Positions 26,281 through 35,378 are shown, counted from the stretch's first letter. The stretch is 48,169 nt of DNA from Planctomycetota bacterium (GCA_019636275.1 JAHBXY010000063.1:1-48169), one strand, 5' to 3'. The notes: a model not told the origin generated them from the sequence alone. Translations and numbers: made by a program.

Positions 26281-27993
26281 TCAGGTGGTCCTGGTGGGGT
26301 CGCTCCCGGTCGCCGGCTCCCGGCTCGCGCTCCCGAGCTCCTCCACGACCGGCTCGAGTCCGTCCGCGGAGGTCAGGTCGTCCGACACCTCGAGCGCCTC
26401 GTCGCCCGTCGTCGGCGCCGGCGCCCCGAGCGCCTGCTCGACGCGGGCCAGGAGCTCGTCCACGGGCCCGTGGCGGGCCGAGAGGAGCACGGGAGAAGGG
26501 GAGAGGGTCTGCGCGAGCGGGACGAAGGCCGACGGGTCGTCGAGGCGGTCGGACTTGTTGAGCACGAGGACCTCGGGGGCGTCGCCGTGGCCGAGGTCGC
26601 GCAGGATCCGGCGCACGGTGCCGACGCGCTCGAAGACGTCGGGGTCGCTAGCGTCGGCGACGTGGACGAGCACGCTGGCGTCGGCCAGCTCGTCGAGCGT
26701 GGCGCCGAAGGCCTCGAGGAGGTCGCGCGGGAGCGAGCGGATGAACCCGACCGTGTCGGAGACGACGACCCGCCGGCCGCTCGGGAGGCGGCGGTGGCGG
26801 AGCGTCGGGTCGAGCGTGGCGAAGAGCATGTCCTCGGCGAGGACCTCCGCGTCGGTCAGGCGGTTGAAGAGCGTCGACTTGCCCACGTTCGTGTAGCCGA
26901 CGAGGGCCACGTGCGGGAGGCGGTTCTTCTTGCGGCGCGTGCGGCGCATGGCGCGCTGCCGGCCGAGCTGCCGCAGCTCGCGCTCGATCCCGTCGATGCG
27001 CGCGCGGATCGCGCGCCGGTCGATCTCGAGCTTCTTCTCGCCCGCGCCGCGCGTGCGGCCGAAGCCGGCGCCGCCGCGGCCGCCGACGCGCGACAGCTCG
27101 CCGCCGCGGCCGAGGAGGCGCGGGAGCATGTAGCGCAGGCGCGCCGCCTCCACCTGCAGCTTGCCGGCGTGCGTGCGCGCCCGCCCGGCGAAGAGGTCGA
27201 GGATCAGCTCGGTGCGGTCGATCACGCGCAGGCCGAGCTGGTCCTCGAGCGCGACCTGCTGGCGCGGGGCGAGCTGCTCGTTGAAGACGACCAGCTCGGC
27301 GCCGGTCGTCAGCGCCAGGGCCGAGAGGTCGGCCACGCGCCCGCGCCCGAGGAGCGTGTGCGGGTCCATGTGGTCGCGGCGCTGGTGGACCTCGCCCTTC
27401 ACGTCGAGGTCGGCCGCGCGCGCCAGCTCGCGCAGCTCGGCCAGGTCCTCGTCGATGTGCCGGCGCGAGGCGGTCGACACGACGGCCAGCACCGCCGGCG
27501 TCCGCGCCGGGCCGGTCGTCTGGGCGGCCGGGGTGGCCCGCTCGAAGGCCTCCTCGAGCTCGGCCAGGAGCTCGGGCAGGTCGTCGCGCACGAGGTGCGG
27601 CGCGCGGCGCGGGCCCACGCGCACGCCGCGCGACCCGTCCTCCTGCGACGGTACGAGCACGACCTCGCGCGTCGACGTGGGCTGCCCGTCGGGGCCGACC
27701 TCGATCAGCAGGAGGAGGTCGAGGCGCCAGCGGATCAGGTCGTTGAGGTCGCGGCCGCTCGGCTCGTCGGTGGGGCGCACCGCGGTCGCCAGCCAGCGCA
27801 GCCCCTTGAGGCGGCCCTGCCCGCGGCGCTCGCGGTCGAGCGGGGGCACGGCCAGCGTCGTCGCGTCGCCGACGAACACCTCGCGCACGGCGCCGCCGCG
27901 GTCCACGAGCAGCCCGATCCGGCGGCCGATCGCGTGGGTCAGGTCCGCGAGCTCCCGCACGAGGTCGGGCGTGGCCGCGGCCTCGGGCGGCAC
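26281..27993 (-). CDS. hflX: Ribosome-associated GTPase HflX
   Basis: A GTPase that splits or rescues stalled ribosomes. The HflX domain has PHTLLGRGRVADLSAL and the G-domain has GYTNVGKST, DTVGFIRSLP and NKSD. A ~60-residue acidic tail follows. The coordinates begin at the first canonical start (GTG, 27993; 570 residues), but the frame upstream continues to 28087 and encodes KGLKASDVRALERLLRRRV, the usual N-terminal HflX motif. Only a CTG at 28071, preceded by a GAGGGAG, could start it, so the real gene is probably 26281..28071 with a non-standard start. Confidence 0.9.
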   Translation of the reverse strand: MPPEAAATPDLVRELADLTHAIGRRIGLLVDRGGAVREVFVGDATTLAVPPLDRERRGQGRLKGLRWLATAVRPTDEPSGRDLNDLIRWRLDLLLLIEVGPDGQPTSTREVVLVPSQEDGSRGVRVGPRRAPHLVRDDLPELLAELEEAFERATPAAQTTGPARTPAVLAVVSTASRRHIDEDLAELRELARAADLDVKGEVHQRRDHMDPHTLLGRGRVADLSALALTTGAELVVFNEQLAPRQQVALEDQLGLRVIDRTELILDLFAGRARTHAGKLQVEAARLRYMLPRLLGRGGELSRVGGRGGAGFGRTRGAGEKKLEIDRRAIRARIDGIERELRQLGRQRAMRRTRRKKNRLPHVALVGYTNVGKSTLFNRLTDAEVLAEDMLFATLDPTLRHRRLPSGRRVVVSDTVGFIRSLPRDLLEAFGATLDELADASVLVHVADASDPDVFERVGTVRRILRDLGHGDAPEVLVLNKSDRLDDPSAFVPLAQTLSPSPVLLSARHGPVDELLARVEQALGAPAPTTGDEALEVSDDLTSADGLEPVVEELGSASREPATGSDPTRTT

Positions 27994-28232
27994 GCGGCGG
28001 CGGAGCAGGCGCTCCAGCGCCCGGACGTCGCTCGCCTTGAGCCCCTTCGTGAACCCCTTGACCTGCGCCAGCGTGCTCCCTCGCCCTCATGATGCACCGG
28101 TCCGTCGCCGCCGCCAGCGGCGAGGGCACCCCCGCGCGAGGCCAACGCCCCGCCTGGTTGCGGGTTGGAGCGGCTGGTAGAGTCCTCACGAGCGCGCGCG
28201 CCGTCCTCGCGCGCCGGGTCCTGGCAGGGGTC

Positions 28233-29428
28233 ATGCCGATCCAGTACGTCTGCCTCGGGTGTCGCGAGGAGATGGTCCTGCCGGACCACAAGGCCGGGCA
28301 GCTCTGCGCGTGCCCGCGCTGCCGGCTCAAGTTCCTCGCCCCGCCCCCGAGCGCCCGCCCGGCCGCCCCGCGCGGCGGCCCGCCCGTCTACCCGGGGGCC
28401 GCCGCGCGCCCCGTGCGGCTGGTCCAGCCGCCCGCTCCGGCCGCCGCGCCCGAGCCGGAGGCGATCGAGGAGGAGGCCACCGACCCGGCGCCGGGCCTCT
28501 TCGGCATGGCCGCCGGCACGGTCTCGCGCGGCGGCCTCTTCGGCCAGGAGGATGTCGAGGTCGGCGAGCTGTTCGGCGGGGCCGGCGACGACCCCGCCGA
28601 GGCGACCCCCGCCGCCGCTCAGCCGCGGCCGACGACGGCCCCCAGCAGCCCCGCCCGGCCAGCGCGCCGCCCGGGCTCGCGCTCCGGGCAGGGCGGCCCG
28701 CCCGCCGGCGCCCCCGCCGCCCGGCTACCGCCCCCCGCACCCCTACGGCTATCCGGCCCCGGGCTATGGCGCCCCGCCGCCGCAGGGGTACCCCCCGCAC
28801 GGCTACCCCCCCCCCGGCTACGGCGCGCCGCCGCAGGGGTACCCGCAGGGCTATCCGGGCTATCCGGGGCACGGCGGCTACCCGGGCTACCCGCCGCCCG
28901 GCGCGGGCTACCCCGGCTACCCGCCGCCCGGCGCTGGCTACCCCGGCTACCCGGGCTACGGGCCCCGCCGGGCGCGCACGCGCCGCTGCCGGCGCGGTCG
29001 CGCCGCCGACGCCGGCCGCCGGCGTGCCGCTGGGGCCGCCGCCGGCCGACACCCCGGCCGAGCCGACGCCCGACCTGATCAGCATGGACGACCTCGTCGC
29101 CCGTCGCGCGCCGTCCGCGGCGGTGGGCGGGCGCGGAGGCTGCCGGCTGGTGTGCCTCGACGGGCTGCCGGACGGCACCGAGTTCCACCTCCCGGCGGGG
29201 AAGATCTACGACATCGGCCGCGACAAGGAGGCCGACGTCAAGATCCTCTCCACCTCGGTGTCGCGCCGCCAGGCGCGCATCGACGCGACCGGTCAGCAGC
29301 CGGTGCTCATCGACTGCGGGTCGGCGAACGGCACGCAGGTCAACGGCGAGGTGGTCGCGCGCCACCCGCTGCGCGAGGGCGACCTGATCAAGATGGGCAA
29401 GGTCCTCTTCCGCTTCCAGAGCGCGTAG
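28233..29428 (+). pseudogene. Zinc-ribbon/FHA protein gene with frameshifts
   Basis: The gene reads in three frames. From the ATG at 28233: a four-cysteine zinc ribbon (CLGCREEMVLPDHKAGQLCACPRC, in frame) and an acidic linker to about 28650. The next frame carries a Pro-Gly-Tyr-rich spacer (GYPGYPGHGGYPGYPP type) from about 28690 to 28970. A third frame carries a complete FHA domain (about 29150-29420: IYDIGRDKEADVKI, STSVSRRQARI, SANGTQVNG) to the stop at 29428. FHA domains bind phosphothreonine peptides. Two net +1 shifts inside C/G-rich repeats suggest sequencing error or slippage rather than old decay, since both ends look intact. A functional sister gene follows 17 bases later. Confidence 0.7.
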
Positions 29429-29445
29429 CAGCGAGCGGCGGCGCC

Positions 29446-30513
29446 GTGGCGTTCAAGAAGCTGATCCAGTGTCCTGCGTGCCGGTTCACGAACCGGCAGG
29501 GGGACGCTCGCTGCTTGATCTGCAAGGCGCCGCTCCCGCAGTCGGCGCCCGCCGCTCCGGCGGCCGGGCCAGCGCCTGCCGCCGCCCCGCTGCCAGCCCC
29601 CGCGCGCCCCTGGCTCGCCCGGGCCCCGCCGCCCGACGTCCGTCGCACCGCGCCCATGCGGCGGCCGGTGGTGGCCGACGACGGGCCGACCACCGAGCAG
29701 GGCGCCCTCGAGCCCGCGGCGCCGGCGCGCAGGGAGCCGCCGACGACGCGCATCCTGCCCGGCCAGGTCGACCCGTCGAAGGTGCTCGGCTGGCTCTGCT
29801 GCGACCCGCTGCCGCCGATCCCGCTCGGCGCCAAGCCGCTCCTGACCATCGGACGGCACCACGACTGCGACCTCGTCCTGCCGCACAAGGAGGTCTCGCG
29901 GCGCCACGCGGTGGTGAAGGTCCGCGGGAGCGCGATCGTGTTCGAGGACGAGGGCTCGTCCAACGGCTCGTTCGTGAACGGGCAGCGCGTGAGCCACACC
30001 ACCCTGCGCCTGGGCGACGTGGTGACGATCGGCCCCTACGAGGTCGAGCTCAAGAGCACCGACGACATGGCCGCCAAGGACGAGCGCTCGGAGACGAAGA
30101 CGAACCTCGAGCTCACGTCGGTCTCGCGGCTCAGCCCGCTGGCGGCGATGACCGGCAAGCTGCAGGAGGTCCCGCTGGCCGAGGTCCTCCAGGGGATCGA
30201 GTTCAACCAGAAGACGGGCACGCTCACGGTCTCGGCCGACCGTCAGCAGGGGGTGCTCGTCGTCGCCGAGGGCGAGCCGCAGTTCGCCCGCTGGGGCGAC
30301 CTCACCGGCGACGAGGCCGTCCTGCGCATGCTCACGCTCGTGCGCGGCCGCTTCGCCTTCGTGGGCGAGGCCGAGCCGGGCGAGCGCACCATGCGCTCGA
30401 CGCTCACGGGCCTCCTGCTCGAGGCCAGCCGGCGGATCGACGAGGGCGAGACGGCGCCGACCGACCAGGGGGCGCCCATGATCGAGCTGGACGAGCCGCC
30501 GCCGGCCGAGTGA
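29446..30513 (+). CDS. Zinc-ribbon, FHA and DUF4388 domain protein
   Basis: A 355-residue signalling protein. It has a zinc ribbon (CPACRFTNRQGDARCLIC, residues 9-26), a Pro/Ala-rich linker, an FHA domain (about 125-200: TIGRHHDCDLVLPHKEVSRRHAVV, SSNGSFVNGQRV), then a DUF4388/PATAN domain (about 225-330: MTGKLQEVPLAEVLQGIEF, KTGTLTV, EGEPQFARWGDLTGDEAVLRML). FHA reads phosphothreonine; DUF4388 is common in response-regulator-like proteins of myxobacteria and planctomycetes. The GTG at 29446 is chosen because it opens the zinc ribbon. It shares its first two modules with the preceding gene, which suggests duplication. No Ser/Thr kinase gene is in the window. Confidence 0.88.
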   Translation: MAFKKLIQCPACRFTNRQGDARCLICKAPLPQSAPAAPAAGPAPAAAPLPAPARPWLARAPPPDVRRTAPMRRPVVADDGPTTEQGALEPAAPARREPPTTRILPGQVDPSKVLGWLCCDPLPPIPLGAKPLLTIGRHHDCDLVLPHKEVSRRHAVVKVRGSAIVFEDEGSSNGSFVNGQRVSHTTLRLGDVVTIGPYEVELKSTDDMAAKDERSETKTNLELTSVSRLSPLAAMTGKLQEVPLAEVLQGIEFNQKTGTLTVSADRQQGVLVVAEGEPQFARWGDLTGDEAVLRMLTLVRGRFAFVGEAEPGERTMRSTLTGLLLEASRRIDEGETAPTDQGAPMIELDEPPPAE

Positions 30514-30551
30514 CCGCGCGCGCCCTGGTTACGGACCCGGGGCGCTAGCCT

Positions 30552-30689
30552 GGATCATGCACGAGTGGAGGTCGTCACGTCGCGTGAAGTCGAGCCAAGA
30601 GAGTGCATGATCCGGGCGGTGCCCGAGCGAGGGGCTCGGCGAACCCCGAGCCGGTCTCGCCACGGTGTCGTCGAGGAGCGCCGAGCCCC
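30552..30689. repeat. Cluster of nested inverted repeats
   Basis: GGATCATGCAC (30552-30562) pairs perfectly with GTGCATGATCC (30603-30613). GGGGCTCGGCG (30631-30641) pairs perfectly with CGCCGAGCCCC (30679-30689). A GGCTCGG/CCGAGCC stem also competes in the second unit. The 266-base gap between two converging genes holds nothing else recognisable; small ORFs in it look non-coding. A bidirectional terminator or a small palindromic mobile element is possible. Confidence 0.6.
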
Positions 30690-30779
30690 GAGCGAGGTGG
30701 CCGACGGCCTGGCGAGGATTGTTCAGGGTTCCGTGCAGGTGCGGTGCCGATGTCGTCACGCGGTCATGAATGATCCGAG

Positions 30780-32051
30780 CTAGGAGCTCATGCGCCAGGC
30801 GGTCCCGCCGGCGCCGAGCGCGACGAGGCCGGCCCCGGCCCAGGTCACGGCGTGGGGCGGCAGCCCGAGCGCCAGCGACAGGCCGGCCCCGCCGACCTCA
30901 CCCATGAGCACGTCGGCGGCGGCGAGGGCCACGCCGACGAACGGCATGACCAGCCACGGCCACACCGCGGCGCCGGCGGTCGTCACGTCCACCCCGAGCG
31001 GCGGCGGCGCCCCGCGCGGGACGAAGACGACGCCCGACGACGCGGCCTCGGCGGGCGCCGCCGGCGGGTGCGGCGGCGGCGTCGGCGACGTGGCGGGGAC
31101 CACGTCGACCCGCTTCTCCTCCTTCGGGTCGGGCCAGCCGACGAGCCACGCGCGCGCGGTCACCGTCCAGGTCACCTGCGGCCGCGGGCTCTGGCCGATC
31201 GAGGGCGGTCCCGCGACCGGGAGCTGGAAGGCGGTGCGCGCCTGGAAGCGCGCGCGCTCGAGGCGGTGGGCCGGGGCGATCACGCTCGGGCCGACGAGGA
31301 CCTCCTTCTGCTCGAACACCGTGCGCGTGTGGTGCTGCGTGTTCTTGCCGCTGCTCGTGACCCAGTGCTCCTGGCAGGTCAGCGTCACCGTGACCTCGTC
31401 GACGTCGATCGGGCGGCGCAGCTCGAACGACACCTCGACCGGCAGCGGCTCGCCCAGGAGCGCCGCCGCCGGGACCTCGGCGCGGAACTCGCGCAGCCGG
31501 GTGCGCACGAGCCCGTCGCGCGCCCACACGACGAGGAGCACCGGCGCCAGCAGCAGCAGCAGGAACAGGAGCGGCCAGGCGAACAGGAGGAGCAGGGCGC
31601 ACCCCAGGACCTTGCCCAGGAGGCCGTGCGCCTTCTGCTGCGCGGCCTGGCCGGCGGCCCGCCGGGCCAGGAACGCCTCGCGCGCCTGGGCCCCGGGCAG
31701 CTCCATGGGCGAGATGACGACGGGCTGCTCGACGGTCGGGTCGAAGGCCCACGGGACGTCGACCGTCGCCCGCACCCGCCAGGCGAGGGACACCTGCTGC
31801 CCCGGGTAGGTGGGCGCCGTGTCCGGCGGGACGTCCAGCGTGAAGGGGAGCCGCTGGCCGGCGCGCAGCGGCCCCTCGGCCACGCGCTCGGCCGGCGTCT
31901 GGGAGGTCGGCACGTGGGTCCCGCCGCCGACGAGGAGCACGGCCACCCCGCGCGCCGTGGGCAGGTCCTGCAGGACCTCGATCGCGCCCGTGAGCTCGTC
32001 GCCGACGTGGACCTCGGCCTGGTCGACGTGGAGGGCGATCGCCCCGCTCAC
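30780..32051 (-). CDS. Arrestin-like domain membrane protein
   Basis: A 423-residue protein of unknown function. The N-terminal ~120 residues (IALHVDQAEVHVGDELTGAIEV, then LRAGQRLPFTLDVPPDTAPTY) have the beta-sandwich look of arrestin-like/Spo0M proteins. Near 165-200 is a strong membrane segment (GCALLLLFAWPLLFLLLLLAP). A second similar beta domain follows (PLPVEVSFELRRPIDVDEVTVTLTCQEHW) with a Pro-rich stretch, and the C-terminus has two more hydrophobic segments. The GTG start overlaps the hisS stop by three bases, so the two are co-transcribed. The link to HisS is probably only positional. Confidence 0.65.
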   Translation of the reverse strand: MSGAIALHVDQAEVHVGDELTGAIEVLQDLPTARGVAVLLVGGGTHVPTSQTPAERVAEGPLRAGQRLPFTLDVPPDTAPTYPGQQVSLAWRVRATVDVPWAFDPTVEQPVVISPMELPGAQAREAFLARRAAGQAAQQKAHGLLGKVLGCALLLLFAWPLLFLLLLLAPVLLVVWARDGLVRTRLREFRAEVPAAALLGEPLPVEVSFELRRPIDVDEVTVTLTCQEHWVTSSGKNTQHHTRTVFEQKEVLVGPSVIAPAHRLERARFQARTAFQLPVAGPPSIGQSPRPQVTWTVTARAWLVGWPDPKEEKRVDVVPATSPTPPPHPPAAPAEAASSGVVFVPRGAPPPLGVDVTTAGAAVWPWLVMPFVGVALAAADVLMGEVGGAGLSLALGLPPHAVTWAGAGLVALGAGGTAWRMSS

Positions 32052-33526
32052 GAGGCGTCCGCGTAGCGGGCCAGGAACTCCTTCACCGTGGCGACGAGCC
32101 GCTCGCGCGGCACGGTCACCTGCCCCGGGAGCGTCTTGAGCCACTCGGCGCGGTCGCCGATCGCCTGCGACTGCTCGACGCCCTGGCGCAGGTCCTTGAC
32201 CGCCACCTCGCCCTTGCCCAGCTCGTCGCCGCCGGCGACGACGGCCACGGTGAAGCCGCGGCGGTCGGCGTACTTGAACTGCTTGGCCACGCCGCCGGAG
32301 CCCACGTAGAGCTCGACGTCGAGGCCGGCCGCGCGCAGCTCGGCCGCCATCTTCTGGTACTCCGCCCGGTGCGGCGCCTCGATCGTCGTCACGAGGACGG
32401 GGCAGCGGCCGGGGCGGGCCGGCAGCTTCTTTAGCGCCTGCAGGGCCGCCAGCAGCCGGTCGACCCCGATCGACGCGCCCGTCGACGGCACCTGCTGGCC
32501 GAGGAAGCGGCCGACGAGCCCGTCGTAGCGCCCGCCGCCGGCGACCGAGCCGAAGGGCTGCGTCTTGCCGCCCTCGCCCTCGACCGGGAACGTGAGCACG
32601 ACCTCGAGCACGGGCCCCGTGTAGTAGGCCAGCCCGCGGACGATCGCCGCCGAGAAGCGCACGCGGTCGTCGCCGACGCCGCGCTCGGTGAGGATCTGGT
32701 CGAGCTCGGTCATCTCGGCCAGGCCCGCGTCGCCGTCCTTCGTCCCCGAGACCAGCTCGCCGATCGCGCGCAGGTAGCCCTGCCGGTCGTCGGGCGCGCC
32801 CAGGAAGGCGAGCAGGCGGTCGATCTGCGCCGGCTCGAGGCCCGCGCCCTCCATCGCGTCGCCCGACGGGTCGACGCGACCCGGACCGAGCAGGTCGCGC
32901 ACGCCCTCGGGGCCGACGCGGTCGATCTTGTCGAGCGAGCGCAGCACGCGCACGGCGCGCTCGGGGGTGCAGCCGACCTTCTCCAGGAGGCCGTTGAGGA
33001 CCTTGCGGTCGTTCATGCGAACCTCGTAGCTGCCGCGCGGCACGCCCAGCGCCTCGATCGCCTCGGCGATCACGCAGGCCACCTCGGCGTCGGCGAGCAT
33101 GGAGCCCGCGCCGACGACGTCGATGTCGAGCTGCGTGAACTCGCGGAAGCGCCCCGGCCCGGGCTTCTCCTGCCGCCACACCTGCCCCACCTGGTAGCGG
33201 CGGAACGGCGTCCCCAGCTCCTGGAAGTTCTCGGCCACGTAGCGCGAGAGCGGCGCCGTCAGGTCGTAGCGCAGGGCCACCCAGTCGTCGTCGTCATAGC
33301 GCCAGGCGAACACGCCGCCGTCGGGCTGGTCGGCCTCGGGCAGGAACTTGCCCAGGCAGTCCAGGTACTCGACCGCCGGCGTCTCCAGCGGCGTGAACCC
33401 GTAGCGCTCGTAGACGCGGCACACGGTGTCGATCATGCGCCGCCGCGTGGCCACGACCTCCGGCGGGAGGTCGCGGAACCCGCGCGGCACGCGCGGCACG
33501 GTGCGGCGAGGCTTCTTGTCCTTCAT
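32048..33526 (-). CDS. hisS: Histidyl-tRNA synthetase
   Basis: A 492-residue class II aminoacyl-tRNA synthetase. Motif 1 is in the region after PRGFRDLPPEV, motif 2 is YRRYQVGQVWRQEKPGPGRFREFTQLDIDVVG-like (seen as RRYQVGQVWRQEKPG then FREFTQLDID), the histidine-specific loop is RGLAYYTGPVLEVV and motif 3 lies around GVDRLLAAL. The C-terminal anticodon-binding domain ends at FLARYADAS. The acidic insertion FAWRYDDDDWVALRYDLTAPLSRY resembles the HisS subtype of alphaproteobacteria more than the E. coli type. The ATG at 33526 is preceded by a possible TATCCT box 32 bases upstream. It is essential for His decoding. Confidence 0.95.
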   Translation of the reverse strand: MKDKKPRRTVPRVPRGFRDLPPEVVATRRRMIDTVCRVYERYGFTPLETPAVEYLDCLGKFLPEADQPDGGVFAWRYDDDDWVALRYDLTAPLSRYVAENFQELGTPFRRYQVGQVWRQEKPGPGRFREFTQLDIDVVGAGSMLADAEVACVIAEAIEALGVPRGSYEVRMNDRKVLNGLLEKVGCTPERAVRVLRSLDKIDRVGPEGVRDLLGPGRVDPSGDAMEGAGLEPAQIDRLLAFLGAPDDRQGYLRAIGELVSGTKDGDAGLAEMTELDQILTERGVGDDRVRFSAAIVRGLAYYTGPVLEVVLTFPVEGEGGKTQPFGSVAGGGRYDGLVGRFLGQQVPSTGASIGVDRLLAALQALKKLPARPGRCPVLVTTIEAPHRAEYQKMAAELRAAGLDVELYVGSGGVAKQFKYADRRGFTVAVVAGGDELGKGEVAVKDLRQGVEQSQAIGDRAEWLKTLPGQVTVPRERLVATVKEFLARYADAS

Positions 33527-33699
33527 GGGAGTGCGCTCGGGGATGGTGAGAGGCCCCGAGGATACACCGGATCGGGGGGCCTCCTCGCGGGCGGCGAACG
33601 CGGGGCTGGTACCCCCATCGATTGGACGATCGATTGGAGGAATGAGCGGCCAAGGCGCAGTGCCGAATGGTTAGCGGCCAACTCTCAGTCGAGTCTTGA

Positions 33700-33870
33700 G
33701 TTCCCGTTCCCGTTCCCGTTCCCGTTCCCGTTCCCGCACCTCCGAGGTTGTTGATCATGCGAGGGAGCATGGGGACCACACGGAGGAGGAGGTCTCGACC
33801 AGCGCTCGTGGTCGAAGTTCATGTGGTCCCAACAACCGGGAACGGGAACGGGAACGGGAACGGGAACGGG
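33700..33870. repeat. Inverted hexanucleotide microsatellites with nested stems
   Basis: Six GTTCCC units (33700-33735) face five and a half GGGAAC units (33838-33870), which are their exact complement, across a 102-base loop. The loop has its own dyads: GGGACCACAC against ATGTGGTCCC, and TCGACCA/TGGTCGA (33795-33815). The whole could fold as one long hairpin or cruciform. The gap from hisS (33527) to about 33930 has no gene; it also carries a doubled CGATTGGA near 33620. Confidence 0.85.
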
Positions 33871-33929
33871 TCGACGCAGCAGTTGACGCGCTGACCCTTC
33901 GGCATCGGGCCCAGGCGTGGTGCTCCTGG

Positions 33930-34790
33930 AGTCCTGTCGCTGCGGCACCCGCGCCGTCAGTACCGGGGGCCGGGCTCTTCGATCGGGGCCGCGAGGGCGG
34001 CGGCCAGGCCCGCGAGCGCGAGCACGAGCGCGAGGCCGACGGGCTCGGCCGCGCGGCCGAGCCGCCCGCGCCGGGCGCCAGGCCGAAGCCAGGCCCGCGG
34101 GGGCCCGCGATGAGCAGGGCGACCTTTCGCGCGCGCAGCTCGCCGTAGACGTGGCTGCGCTGACGACGGCGCCGAGCACCGGCGCGAGGATCGGCGCGAC
34201 GCCGGCGGCAGCGCCTCGGTGCGCTCCGGCGCGGGTCGACGGGCGCGGGGCCAGGAGGCGCCCCGAGCGCGGCCGCCAGGCCGCCCGCGACCAGCGCAGG
34301 CTCCGGCCGCCAGGACGGCGCCGCGATGCGGCCGTCAGGGCCAGGCCGTGCGCGCCAGGCCCCAGGCCGGCACCCGGCCGGCGGCGGCGCGCTCGAGGAG
34401 GAGGCCGCTCGCCGCCACGCCCGCCGCCACCAGCGCGGCGGCGCCTGGCGCCGAATCCCACTGGGTGGCCCTGGCCCGCAGGAGCAAGGACGCCGACGGA
34501 CGCGGCCACGAGCGCGCGCAACCGCGCGCCGCGGCAGGTCGATCGGCCAGCGCCAGCCGCTCGAGCGACGCCGCCGCGAGGGCCAGCGCCGCGACGAGGG
34601 CCAGCCAGCCGTCGAGGACGAGCGGCACGCGGCGCCAGCCTCGAGCGCGACAGGTGACCGACGAGGGCGGCCGCCCCCAGGGCCAGGGCGCCGGCGGCGG
34701 GCGGGCGCGGGCCACGCGCCCGGCGCCCGCGGCCAGGCCGAGCGCCACCAGGAGCGGCGCGCCGAGCGCGAGCGCCGCGTCGGTGACCAT
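33930..34790 (-). pseudogene. Decayed membrane-protein gene with multiple frameshifts
   Basis: The ATG at 34790 is three bases after the YceI stop and begins a hydrophobic helix (ALALGAPLLVALGLAAGAG). Further membrane-like helices appear, but in alternating frames: ALALGAAALVGHL, VPLVLDGWLALVAALALAAASLERL, ALVAASVGVLAPAG and APGAAALVAAGVAASGLLLE. The frame of the ATG closes at 34335. Read through, the pieces would make one five- or six-helix protein ending near 33930. Repeated frame changes argue for a pseudogene or a poorly resolved sequence. I do not recognise the family. Confidence 0.4.
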
Positions 34791-34793
34791 GGC

Positions 34794-35378
34794 CTACTGC
34801 TTGATCCCCTCGAGGCTCACGTAGAGCGTGACCTCGTCGCCGACCGCCTCGAGCATGCCGCCCATGCCGAAGTCGCTGCGCTTGATCGTGAACGTCAGCT
34901 CGCCGCCGGCGCGCTCGCCGCCCCAGGGGTCGCGGCCGGCGCCGATCTTCGTCACCTGCACGGTCAGCGGCCGCGTGACCCCGTGGAGCGTCAGGTCGCC
35001 CGTGACCTCCCACAGGTTCGACTCGCGCCGGCTCATGCGCTTGCTCACGAAGCGGATCTCGGGGAACTGCTCGGCGTCGAAGAAGTCGGCGTTGCGCAGG
35101 TGGCGGTCGCGGCGCGCGTTGCCCGTGTCGACGCTGGCCGTCTTGATGACGACCTCGAGGCGCGACGCGGCCGGGTTCTGCTCGTCGAGGACGAAGGTGC
35201 CCCCGACCTCGTTGAAGCGGCCCCAGGTGTAGCTGACGCCCAGGTGCTTGACCTTGAACACGACCGAGGCGTGGTCGGGGTCGACGCGGTAGGTGTCGGC
35301 CGCCAGGGCGGGCAGGGCCGCGGCGAGCAGGGCCGGGGCGAGCAGGGCGGCCGGGGCGAGGCGGGCGAGGCGGATCAT
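34794..35378 (-). CDS. YceI family periplasmic protein
   Basis: A 194-residue exported protein with an N-terminal signal peptide ending ALPALA. The mature part is a YceI lipocalin-like barrel, a fold that binds isoprenoids: DTYRVDPDHASVVFKVKHLGVSYTWGRF opens it, then NADFFDAEQFPEIRFVSKRM, LTLHGVTRPLTV and ELTFTIKRSDFGMGG. Family members often carry polyisoprenoid lipids. The start has a GGAGG nine bases before the ATG. It follows the MMPL transporter by 50 bases on the same strand; a lipid carrier beside an HpnN-like lipid exporter suggests a shared role in isoprenoid or hopanoid traffic, which is an inference. Confidence 0.9.
   Translation of the reverse strand: MIRLARLAPAALLAPALLAAALPALAADTYRVDPDHASVVFKVKHLGVSYTWGRFNEVGGTFVLDEQNPAASRLEVVIKTASVDTGNARRDRHLRNADFFDAEQFPEIRFVSKRMSRRESNLWEVTGDLTLHGVTRPLTVQVTKIGAGRDPWGGERAGGELTFTIKRSDFGMGGMLEAVGDEVTLYVSLEGIKQ

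Noticed and set aside
26140..28092. Long plus-strand ORF opposite hflX.
   Set aside because: Antisense shadow; HflX motifs on the minus strand are unambiguous.
30565..30783. Small plus-strand ORF in the inverted-repeat cluster.
   Set aside because: It runs through the stem-loops, has no ribosome site and no protein-like composition.
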